DNA from: JAGOUB01 sp964648045
Lineage (GTDB): Bacteria > Patescibacteriota > Gracilibacteria > Peribacterales > Peribacteraceae
NCBI GenBank assembly: GCA_964648045.1
Contig: CAZYNU010000032.1
Coordinates: 1 to 12,094, forward strand
DNA length: 12,094 nucleotides
Reading direction: 5' to 3'
Below the pieces are notes generated by a model that had not been told where the DNA came from, did no database searches, and saw only the letters and a program-made list of their open reading frames with translations. Numbering within the stretch: position 1 is the stretch's first letter; the number at the start of each line of letters is the position of its first letter. Shown piece by piece: positions 1 to 5,652 of the stretch. The translations under genes and the position numbers were made by a program.

Positions 1-198
1 CTGTTTCTGTGTGGGGTGGCGGATGAGTGGCTTGGATTACTGGGCCAGGCGAGAGCTGAGATTACCGAGACCTGGCAGAGATTCGAAGTGACGTTTGCTC
101 TGCAATTTAGAAATGAAAGCCCCATGCCGTATGTGCATTGGATTGTGGTAGCATTCCCCCTGTTCTGGATGTTCCAGAACAGGGGGAATGCTCTTTGA
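1..198 (+). CDS. Uncertain open frame at window edge, possibly the 3' end of an upstream gene
   Basis: Frame 1 is open from the window edge to a TGA at 196-198. The first start inside the window is a GTG at 16. The translation has a hydrophobic patch near its end (VHWIVVAFPLFWMF), but that patch and the last residues are encoded by the long terminator-like hairpin at 150-192. This argues that the tail of the frame is not real protein. A second frame entering the window ends with TGA at 89-91 and a third at 24-26; either could equally be the true end of the upstream gene. I recognise no domain. Confidence 0.18.
   Translation: MFLCGVADEWLGLLGQARAEITETWQRFEVTFALQFRNESPMPYVHWIVVAFPLFWMFQNRGNAL
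150..192 (+). terminator. Long perfect hairpin, probable intrinsic terminator
   Basis: A 19-bp perfect inverted repeat (150-168 against 174-192) with a five-base ATGTT loop. It includes a run of five C pairing with five G. On the plus strand it is followed by CTTTGACT, a weak U-tract. On the minus strand the sequence beyond the stem is not T-rich, so plus is the more likely direction. It ends 24 nt before the start of the small membrane-protein gene, so it either closes the upstream unit or acts as an attenuator or processing hairpin for that gene. Confidence 0.6.
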
Positions 199-204
199 CT
201 ACAT

Positions 205-208
205 GGAG
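205..208 (+). promoter_or_regulatory. Shine-Dalgarno site deciding the start of the small membrane protein
   Basis: GGAG at 205-208 lies 8 nt before the ATG at 217 but only 2 nt before the ATG at 211. Spacing favours 217 as the translation start. Confidence 0.5.
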
Positions 209-216
209 TAATGATA

Positions 217-558
217 ATGCGTACGGTGGCGCCTTGGTCTCTCGCAACGCTGCTGATTTTCGTGACGTTCCTAGTAACCGCCTACCTCGGTGGCTATCCA
301 CCGGATGACAAAGCGATGATCAAGTACAAGTTCGCAGTGTTCTTTCCGGGTCTGCTGATTTCCGCATTGCCGCTCTGGTGGGAGAAGCGCGACGGCCGCC
401 GATCGCCTCTGTATATGGCTGCATTCATGACCGGATCGATGGCGGCCGCGACCACGTATTTCTCGCTCAACTACAACCCCGTCATCATTGTGTTGGCAGG
501 GGGTGCAACAGCCACTGGCCTAGGCCTCTCGGTGGTCATATTGTACAAACGCCCATGA
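217..558 (+). CDS. Small four-helix integral membrane protein of unknown function
   Basis: A 113-residue protein (115 if the ATG at 211 is used); the GGAG box fits the second ATG better. Counting from 211, hydrophobic helices are visible at about residues 8-28, 39-57, 67-86 and 90-111, separated by short polar loops (PPDDKAMIKYK, EKRDGRRSP). The protein ends in a basic YKRP tail. There are no catalytic motifs or cysteine pairs. I do not recognise the family; it resembles the many short membrane proteins of small genomes. It sits alone between two hairpins (150-192 and 567-593), apparently as a single-gene unit transcribed opposite to the tRNA and the long minus-strand cluster. Confidence is for a real gene, not a function. 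Confidence 0.7.
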   Translation: MRTVAPWSLATLLIFVTFLVTAYLGGYPPDDKAMIKYKFAVFFPGLLISALPLWWEKRDGRRSPLYMAAFMTGSMAAATTYFSLNYNPVIIVLAGGATATGLGLSVVILYKRP

Positions 559-566
559 CAAAGGGC

Positions 567-600
567 TGCCCTGTCGCCTCGGCGGACAGGGCAATTTTAT
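567..600 (+). terminator. Rho-independent terminator after the small membrane-protein gene
   Basis: A 9-bp stem TGCCCTGTC (567-575) pairs with GACAGGGCA (585-593), with a small inner pairing, and is followed by ATTTTAT. It begins 8 nt after the TGA of the membrane-protein gene, in the right place and orientation to end it. Confidence 0.75.
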
Positions 601-727
601 GTGCTCGTCCAAAACGATAAAAATGCTCCGCACGGAATTGATGAAGCTCGAGTTATAGATAGCCCCCATTCCCCTTGAGATTATTCGAACTCAAAAGCCT
701 CTCCCTACAGAAGAAAGTACCTACTTC

Positions 728-742
728 TGAACGTGTCGTTCA
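728..742 (-). terminator. Weak hairpin in the 3' trailer of tRNA-Asn
   Basis: TGAACG/CGTTCA, a 6-bp perfect stem with a 3-nt loop, lies 8 nt downstream of the tRNA CCA end on the minus strand. What follows is only moderately pyrimidine-rich (TACTTTCTTC). It could be a terminator or a 3'-processing structure. Confidence 0.3.
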
Positions 743-750
743 ATTTGGAA

Positions 751-825
751 TGGCTCCTCGGCCTGGATTCGAACCAGGGACCTTGTCGTTAACAGCGACC
801 TGCTCTACCGCTGAGCTACCGAGGA
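751..825 (-). tRNA. tRNA-Asn (anticodon GTT), CCA encoded
   Basis: The minus strand folds as a full cloverleaf. The acceptor TCCTCGG/CCGAGGA pairs at 7 of 7. The D stem GCTC/GAGC carries an AGCGGTA loop. The anticodon loop is CTGTTAA with GTT at 34-36, T33 and A37. The T stem CCTGG/CCAGG encloses TTCGAAT. The discriminator is G, followed by an encoded CCA. The only irregularity is a G27-A43 mismatch at the top of the anticodon stem. GTT reads both asparagine codons AAC and AAU. The gene lies downstream of the six-gene cluster but has its own candidate promoter at 983-1010 and a roughly 150-nt leader containing a partial copy of its own 5' end. Confidence 0.97.
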
Positions 826-827
826 AT
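809..827 (-). repeat. tRNA-Asn 5'-end repeat, copy inside the gene
   Basis: The 19-bp segment covering the first 17 bases of the tRNA plus two bases upstream is repeated exactly at 900-918 in the same orientation, 91 bp away. This copy belongs to the functional tRNA. Confidence 0.9.
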
Positions 828-880
828 AGGGAACGATGGTGGAAAAGAATGATCGACCCCGAGCAGCTCTTTTTGCTGAT

Positions 881-895
881 GCCTGCTTCGCAGGC
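881..895. repeat. Perfect palindromic hairpin GCCTGCTTCGCAGGC
   Basis: A 6-bp perfect stem with a three-base loop lies between the two tRNA-Asn 5' repeats. Read on the minus strand the apex is GCGAAGC, a loop sequence known to form unusually stable mini-hairpins. It lies within the inferred leader transcript of the tRNA. Confidence 0.7.
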
Positions 896-899
896 TAGG

Positions 900-918
900 C
901 GCTGAGCTACCGAGGAAT
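900..918 (-). repeat. Detached copy of the tRNA-Asn 5' end (tRNA relic)
   Basis: An exact 19-bp copy of 809-827. On the minus strand it reads as acceptor 5' arm, TA, D-stem 5' half and the start of the D loop, then diverges completely. No matching 3' half follows, so this is a fragment and not a second tRNA. It could be a scar of a tandem duplication or of recombination at the tRNA. It could still pair with the acceptor 3' arm of the real tRNA in the primary transcript. Confidence 0.85.
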
Positions 919-982
919 CGGCGTTCGTATGTGGCGGAAACCGGTGATGGAAAGACACGCCGCTGTAACCGGCGGCCAGCCG

Positions 983-1010
983 AGTCTACCAACCAAAAGG
1001 GGCAATGCAA
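983..1010 (-). promoter_or_regulatory. Candidate promoter for tRNA-Asn (extended -10)
   Basis: On the minus strand a TTGCAT hexamer (1005-1010) is followed by a 16-nt spacer ending in TGG and then TAGACT (983-988). It has the same TGnTAGA(A/C)T form as the candidate promoters of alaS and the histidine kinase in this window. Transcription would start near 976 and cross the tRNA relic, the palindrome and then the tRNA. The -35 box is weak; the extended -10 is the main support. Confidence 0.5.
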
Positions 1011-1019
1011 CGCCTCTTT
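995..1019 (-). terminator. Possible terminator of the six-gene minus-strand cluster
   Basis: On the minus strand AAAGAGGC (1019-1012), an 8-nt loop and GCCCCTTT (1003-996) form an 8-bp stem with one A-C mismatch, running into TTTTGG. It starts 7 nt after the TAA of the HTTM gene. It overlaps the -35 and spacer of the tRNA promoter, so the end of one unit and the start of the next share sequence. Confidence 0.4.
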
Positions 1020-1026
1020 GACTCGA

Positions 1027-2364
1027 TTACCGGCACTTTCCTTTGCCCCCAATCAGGCAATGGCGATTCTCGGCCACTTTCCTGTATCCCAAGCGCCCCA
1101 GCACCGCAGCACCCGGCACATAGAAGAAGGGGAGCGTCGGCCAGAGCCAGGGCAGATGCCAGGCCAGCATTCTGATGCCGTCGAACCCGGCGCCTGTTCG
1201 GCCATCGGGGAAGCGAACGTGCAGAGCTTGGTCCAAGGCACTCTTGGTAATGTCGGGTGCTGCGGCCCGGCGGGCGGGTTCGTCCTGAAAGTCCACCAGA
1301 GTGATGCGTCCAAGCCAGTCGCCCAGCAGTAAGGGCAGCACCGTGCGGCGGCAAAATGAGCAGTGGCCGTCGTAGAGCACGGCGATGCGCCCCTGCCATT
1401 TGCCCAAGCGGTTGATGCCGCGACTCAGGGCGTCGTAGTCGTCTTGGTCTAAGATGCCTAAGTAGATCGCCATCATCGCGATGCTGAAGATGCCGGCGTC
1501 CATCAAAAGCAAGATCGTGAGATGGAAGACTACGCCCACGGCCAGCATGGCCAGACGGTAGTGTCGCAGCCATCCTGGCAATCGCCGCCTGGCCGAAAGT
1601 GGTACCAGGAAGACCAGCCATGACAGTTGCCAGGCGATGGTTCCCCACGAGAGCGGCACGGAGAAATAGGCGACCACGTCCCACACTCCACTACCGAAGC
1701 GGGCAAATTCCACATGACTCATCGAGGCTACCGTTCCGCTGCCGTTGCGCCACATTGGGTCGAGTAACTTGTACCACCCAGCGGTCACGTAAATGAGTAC
1801 CATTTGCCATGTGAGCCACAGGCGTGGCCAGGCGGGCATGGTGAGGCGTGGCAGCGTGCGCTTCTCAGTGAGCCAAACGTGCTCCTGTTTGAGCAGTCGA
1901 TCCACCGATACGGCGCCGATGCCCGGCGACAGCATTAGAATGAAGCCTGTCAGGCGCAGTACGCTGTCGCCGCCCGCGAACACGGCATAGGAGTGTTCTT
2001 GAAAGCTCATCATGAGCACCACGCTCACGATGGTCGCCAGTCGGGTGCGGTAGCCCACCGCCATGCACGCCAACGACAAAATGAACAGCCAGAAGAGCAG
2101 TTGTACCGCCCAGGCGTCGTGGACATACGTCAGGAGCGTGAAGCGATACAGTTCGCGGGCGTAGCTGCCAGCCCACTCGGGCGGAAAGACACCTTGGTCC
2201 GAATAGAAGAGCCATACACGACTGGCCTGCGGGAGCATCGTCAGTAGCCCAGCCACCGCCCAGCCAATCCGCACCAACCCAAACGGCACAGCGCTCACAC
2301 GCTGGAATAGCCAGTCGTGCACTGCTTGGAAAGGCCGGCGAAGATCATGCGGTAGGAGGGTCAT
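1027..2364 (-). CDS. HTTM (gamma-carboxylase-like) membrane protein fused to a DCC/DUF393 thiol-oxidoreductase-like domain
   Basis: A 445-residue two-domain protein. Residues about 15-305 form a multi-helix HTTM (vitamin K-dependent gamma-carboxylase-like) domain. Visible family features are the AGxYKL...W..G stretch (YVTAGWYKLLDPMWRNG, 192-208) and the late helix HLTILLLMDAGIF (281-293). Residues about 325-445 are a DCC/DUF393 domain with the hallmark YDGHCSFC (331-338; C335 and C338 form the CxxC), as in thioredoxin-fold oxidoreductases. HTTM proteins are proposed to modify or carboxylate substrates at the membrane, but bacterial members mostly lack known substrates, so the reaction here is unknown. 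The start ATG overlaps the stop of the upstream 202-aa partner by 4 bases, implying translational coupling. It is the last gene of the cluster, followed by a possible terminator. Confidence 0.88.
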   Translation of the reverse strand: MTLLPHDLRRPFQAVHDWLFQRVSAVPFGLVRIGWAVAGLLTMLPQASRVWLFYSDQGVFPPEWAGSYARELYRFTLLTYVHDAWAVQLLFWLFILSLACMAVGYRTRLATIVSVVLMMSFQEHSYAVFAGGDSVLRLTGFILMLSPGIGAVSVDRLLKQEHVWLTEKRTLPRLTMPAWPRLWLTWQMVLIYVTAGWYKLLDPMWRNGSGTVASMSHVEFARFGSGVWDVVAYFSVPLSWGTIAWQLSWLVFLVPLSARRRLPGWLRHYRLAMLAVGVVFHLTILLLMDAGIFSIAMMAIYLGILDQDDYDALSRGINRLGKWQGRIAVLYDGHCSFCRRTVLPLLLGDWLGRITLVDFQDEPARRAAAPDITKSALDQALHVRFPDGRTGAGFDGIRMLAWHLPWLWPTLPFFYVPGAAVLGRLGYRKVAENRHCLIGGKGKCR

Positions 2365-2969
2365 GCGGCGGTGTCACCCTGGGGGACGGCCCAGGTATCC
2401 ATGGGTGTGGATGGGTCGGGGCATTTGGTCCAATGGGGGTCTTCCCACGGTTGCCACTGTGGCTCCCAGTTGTCCCAGCGCTCCGGCACGAAGGCCTGGC
2501 CATCTTGCAGCGGCATCTCGAAGAATTCGTAGCCCATGCGCACCCAGGTGCCGGGTGCCAGTCCCAGGCGTGGACACTGCAATTGCAAGTAGCGTTCGCG
2601 CGAGGGCCAGACCCAGTCCGGCTCCAGCGTGCGCAGTAGCGCCGTCTCATGGGTAGAAATGGTCAGCGGCAGTTCCTGGTAGCCCAGCTTCTCGATGGTT
2701 TTCCAGGCCTGTGACTCTTCGTCCCACATTTGATAGTTGTGTTTGAAGACGCGCGCGACGGAGCTTTCGGAGAACATACCCCAGTTCTGCCACTGGCCGA
2801 ACCAGTAGGCATACGGGTCCGTCCACGGCAGTAGGTCGGCCCGCAGTGTCTGCACCCAGGGAAAGGTGGAGCGATCGGGCAAGGCGGAGACCGTGATGGT
2901 CGTGAACTGCCAGGAAAGGAAGGCGATCAGCGCGGTCTTACCGATGGTGGAAAACCAGCGGGAAAACAT
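2361..2969 (-). CDS. Small membrane-anchored HTTM-partner protein
   Basis: 202 residues with one N-terminal transmembrane segment (about 9-30) and a soluble remainder rich in Trp and aromatic residues. The stretch FGQWQNWGMFSESS (57-70) resembles the Q.W.MF motif of small proteins commonly encoded beside HTTM genes. The rest of the protein (for example EPQWQPWEDPHW near 169-180) shows no enzyme motif. It starts 1 nt after the stop of the Trm11-like gene with no Shine-Dalgarno site, and its own stop overlaps the HTTM start as ATGA, so the two are very likely made together in fixed ratio. The partner role is inferred from adjacency and motif, not from a known biochemical activity. Confidence 0.82.
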   Translation of the reverse strand: MFSRWFSTIGKTALIAFLSWQFTTITVSALPDRSTFPWVQTLRADLLPWTDPYAYWFGQWQNWGMFSESSVARVFKHNYQMWDEESQAWKTIEKLGYQELPLTISTHETALLRTLEPDWVWPSRERYLQLQCPRLGLAPGTWVRMGYEFFEMPLQDGQAFVPERWDNWEPQWQPWEDPHWTKCPDPSTPMDTWAVPQGDTAA

Positions 2970-2970
2970 G

Positions 2971-4182
2971 TCAATGCAGTGGGGTTAACAGCACGATCTC
3001 ACGGCCCACGAATTGGTCGCCGCGGCGATAGACGATGGTCGGTCGCTCCAGTTCGCCCACGGGCAGGCCGGGTGCGGGCACGGCCCGATAGCCGAGCTTG
3101 GCCAGGTTCTTCCACGTCTTCTCCAATCGGACGTCGCCGCTCTTGAGATACCAGACGGGCCAAGTGATGGCCAACGGCACGCCGGGTAGCGCGGCCGCAG
3201 CATTTTGCAGAAACTCGGTTTCTAGTTCGTCGGCTTCGGCGCAGAACTTCTTGGCGTCGGCGGCCGTCGGGCGAGCGGTTAGGGCGGGGCCGAGCGTGGT
3301 TTCGCTCACCACTAAGTCGGGCTTGGACGGCAGTTTGAAAGGCTTGCGCGCATCTTGCTTCCACACGGTTGAGGGCGCGTCCGACTTTTTGATCTTCATG
3401 GTTTTGCGGAGCCACTCGATGTTTGTCTCGGTGCCGTCAACCGCCTTTTGCGATAGGTCGCTGCCGAGCACGGCCCAGCCGCGCAGCAGGATCTCGATGG
3501 GAATCACGCCCGTTCCGCAGAACGGATCGTAGACCGTGAGCTGGCCCTGACGTTCGCGTCCGCCAACGAGCATCCAGCCGAAATTCAGCAAGATCTGGGC
3601 AAGCTTAGGCGGTAGCAGGCCCGAGCGCGTGTCGCGGATGGGTTTGTGCATGTCGCGCTCGGTATAGGCGTCCGGATCCTGCGCAGCGATGGTCCGACCG
3701 ACCCACAGCTTTTTGCCATCGCGGATGAGCACAATCTCAGCGCCGCCATCGCCAGTGAGCAACCCTGCATCGCGCAGGAGGGCGGTGGCCGCGGGCTGGC
3801 GCTCGGTGCCAACGTAGCGCGAGGGCGACCCTGCTTGCTTCAGTGCGTCTTTGCAGCTGCGGTATAGTCGCCGAATGGTGTCTGGCGGAAGGCCGTCGGC
3901 GCGAAGGGCGAAGGTCAGTTTTCCCGTCTTGCCCTTGAGCACCGTCGCTAACAGCCCCGGCACGGCCGCCGGCTGCGAATCGGGGGCGATTTCCTCAGCC
4001 AGCACCACCGTACCGCCCCATGTCTTCAGCTCGGCGGGATCAATCGGTCGGTCAGTTTGAAAGATGGCCGTCGAACGGCTGGCCAAGCGGGCAGCCGACA
4101 AGTCGGGCAGCACTGCGTGCAGTTCGCTCAGGCTGAGGAGGGGTTGGTTTCCGAGGAAGGCGGCGTAGCGTGGCATCGGCAT
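2971..4182 (-). CDS. Trm11/Trm-G10-like RNA methyltransferase (UPF0020 fold) with altered motif IV
   Basis: 403 residues. The N-terminal part (about 1-165) is placed like the THUMP-containing RNA-binding module of Trm11/TrmG10 proteins. The signature HKPIRDTRSGLLPPKLAQILLN (179-200) is the conserved link into the Rossmann-type methyltransferase. Motif I, YDPFCGTGVIPIE (218-230), is the S-adenosylmethionine-binding loop, followed by the acidic SDLS (241-244). Family members methylate guanine-10 or adjacent positions in tRNA using a (D/N)PP(Y/F) motif IV. Here that position reads VVSETTLGP (291-299), so the catalytic tetrapeptide is not present. AGGAG at 4191-4195, 8 nt upstream, supports the ATG at 4182. 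The 69-nt gap before it is the largest in the cluster. The fold is well supported; the modified base is unknown. Confidence 0.88.
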   Translation of the reverse strand: MPMPRYAAFLGNQPLLSLSELHAVLPDLSAARLASRSTAIFQTDRPIDPAELKTWGGTVVLAEEIAPDSQPAAVPGLLATVLKGKTGKLTFALRADGLPPDTIRRLYRSCKDALKQAGSPSRYVGTERQPAATALLRDAGLLTGDGGAEIVLIRDGKKLWVGRTIAAQDPDAYTERDMHKPIRDTRSGLLPPKLAQILLNFGWMLVGGRERQGQLTVYDPFCGTGVIPIEILLRGWAVLGSDLSQKAVDGTETNIEWLRKTMKIKKSDAPSTVWKQDARKPFKLPSKPDLVVSETTLGPALTARPTAADAKKFCAEADELETEFLQNAAAALPGVPLAITWPVWYLKSGDVRLEKTWKNLAKLGYRAVPAPGLPVGELERPTIVYRRGDQFVGREIVLLTPLH

Positions 4183-4190
4183 GCACGATA

Positions 4191-4224
4191 CTCCTGGCGC
4201 TTGCGGCGAGGGAATGCCGCCAGG
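4191..4224 (-). promoter_or_regulatory. Hairpin overlapping the ribosome-binding site of the Trm11-like gene
   Basis: On the minus strand CCTGGCG (4224-4218) pairs perfectly with CGCCAGG (4199-4193) around an 18-nt loop. The last three stem bases belong to the AGGAG Shine-Dalgarno site (4195-4191). A competing inner stem GCGGC/GCCGC is also possible. This could limit translation of the Trm11-like gene relative to the upstream genes. Evidence is base pairing only. Confidence 0.35.
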
Positions 4225-4251
4225 ATGCGAAGCTGGGCTCTGCGCAACCGT

Positions 4252-5652
4252 TCAGTCTTCTGTGCGCGGGTCGGGCAAGAGCAAGAAGACAAGTAGCGTC
4301 CAGGCCACGGACACTTGGACCATCGCGCGTCCGTAGCCCGTCTGTTTGAGCGCTTCATGCCCCAGATCCGTACTTACCAAGAAGAGACCGCTCAGGGCGG
4401 CGAAGATCCAGAGGCAGGAACCCGTGAGCACCACATAGGGGCCAAACGCGCGTCGCCACCGCAGAAGAAGCAGCGTGAGGCTAAGGCCCGGGAGTAAGAG
4501 CCAGTTGCCCTGCGAAAATAAGTGGTAGGCGATGGCCGCAGGTACGCCGGCTTGCCAGGCCAGGCTTGTCTCGCCGATGGCATGGGCATTACCGAACGTG
4601 AGGCCCTGCGCCCATTTGAAGGCTAACCAAGGCAGGGTGGTTACCGCCGCCGCGCCCGCCATGGCCAAAAGCGCCCGGCCACTGTCGCTCATGGAACTGT
4701 CGCCGCGGCGCAGGCTGCGCCAGAGTACCCATCCCAAGAGCAGGAGTCCCGACGGGAAGAACACTACCAAGCCTTCGTTTTTCAAACCCGGGAAAAGCGA
4801 GACCGCGGCAATGCCCAGCCCCAGCCAGGCGAAGAAACCTTCGCGGCTCTCGGCTCGGTCGGCCTCGAAACAGGCGAGAATCACGGCGACGGCCAGGGCA
4901 GCCATCATCAGGTCGCCGTACGAGTGCAGGGCGTGGATGCTGAGCAGTGGTAGACCCAGCAGGGCGACCAGAGACGCCAACGCCCAGGCCGATCCGCGTC
5001 GCCGCCCCACACTCCCGCCTACGAGTAACCCCGCCGCAAGCAGCCACAGGGGTTGCACCCCGTTCACGAGGGCTTCGCTCCAGCCACCTGCCAAGCTGAC
5101 GAGCCAAGCCTTCAAGAGTGGGAGCGTTGATGGATACGACGCCACGCCGCCACCGGTACCATCTTCGCCGGGCATCTGTACCGGGATGTGTCCTGTCTCA
5201 ACGATGATCTTTGCGCGCAGGTTCCAGTTGTCGCGTGCGTCGTCGAAGAACGTGGGTACCTGCAACGTGAGGACGCTGCCAGCCAATGCCAGCTTGAGTA
5301 CGGCCAGTGCCAACACGATGCCGAGCCCTCGTAGAAGCCATCGCTGTGGGTCACGGGCGATGGGTGCCGACACAGCTTGCCAGGATAGGCGTTGCCGCCA
5401 GACAAGCGCGGCTGCCAGGCCCAGGCAGGTAATTTGTCCGCCAAGTAGTGTGATGAGCGTTAGTGGCATCCCCACCCACACCGAGAGGATGTTCATCAGC
5501 CAAAACGTCCCGATCGGTCCAAGGAGCAGGGCGTAGCCCGCGCGCTCGGGCCAGGAGAGCACGGCGGCGTGTCGCTCTAACAGTCGCACCGTCAGCCAGC
5601 CCGTGAGCGCGGGGAGTGCGATGCCAATAAGGAGGGCGGGCAGCGGTGTCAT
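4252..5652 (-). CDS. GT-C type integral membrane glycosyltransferase-like protein
   Basis: 466 residues with roughly a dozen hydrophobic helices. After the first helices comes a large outward-facing loop (about 128-180) with the acidic motif FFDDARDNWNLRAK (135-148), then SYPSTLPLL (172-180) and, later, GLKNEG (289-294). An acidic pair in the first large loop, a YP..P segment and a K.EG stretch after a helix are the pattern of GT-C enzymes (ArnT/PMT/RgtA type). These transfer sugars from polyprenyl-phosphate donors to acceptors outside the membrane. The acceptor cannot be told from sequence. Its start overlaps the stop of the upstream secreted protein as ATGA, so the two are probably coupled; the secreted protein may be an accessory subunit. 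Alternatives are an O-antigen-ligase-like or otherwise uncharacterised polytopic protein. Confidence 0.8.
   Translation of the reverse strand: MTPLPALLIGIALPALTGWLTVRLLERHAAVLSWPERAGYALLLGPIGTFWLMNILSVWVGMPLTLITLLGGQITCLGLAAALVWRQRLSWQAVSAPIARDPQRWLLRGLGIVLALAVLKLALAGSVLTLQVPTFFDDARDNWNLRAKIIVETGHIPVQMPGEDGTGGGVASYPSTLPLLKAWLVSLAGGWSEALVNGVQPLWLLAAGLLVGGSVGRRRGSAWALASLVALLGLPLLSIHALHSYGDLMMAALAVAVILACFEADRAESREGFFAWLGLGIAAVSLFPGLKNEGLVVFFPSGLLLLGWVLWRSLRRGDSSMSDSGRALLAMAGAAAVTTLPWLAFKWAQGLTFGNAHAIGETSLAWQAGVPAAIAYHLFSQGNWLLLPGLSLTLLLLRWRRAFGPYVVLTGSCLWIFAALSGLFLVSTDLGHEALKQTGYGRAMVQVSVAWTLLVFLLLPDPRTED

Noticed and set aside
146..154. TGGTAGCAT as an extended -10 promoter for the small membrane-protein gene
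   Set aside because: It lies across the start of the 19-bp hairpin, deviates from the TAGA(A/C)T form seen elsewhere, and has no -35.
211..219. ATG at 211 as start of the small membrane protein
   Set aside because: It leaves only 2 nt after GGAG; the ATG at 217 has the normal 8-nt spacing. The difference is two residues.
900..918. A second tRNA gene upstream of tRNA-Asn
   Set aside because: Only the first 17 tRNA bases are present; no anticodon arm, T arm or acceptor 3' half follows, so it is kept as a repeat or relic only.
751..918. Attachment-site duplication of an integrated element at tRNA-Asn
   Set aside because: The repeat is at the 5' end and only 91 bp apart, with no integrase or cargo between the copies; most tRNA attachment sites use the 3' part.
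675..958. Short frames on both strands across the tRNA-Asn region
   Set aside because: They translate tRNA sequence (the familiar RPGFEPGTLSLTATCSTAELPR shadow, here split over two strands) and are a known annotation artefact.
4532..5536. 334-codon plus-strand open frame opposite the GT-C-like gene
   Set aside because: Composition is Pro/Arg/Ser/Ala-rich with no helices or motifs; it is the antisense shadow of a clear membrane-protein gene in GC-rich DNA.
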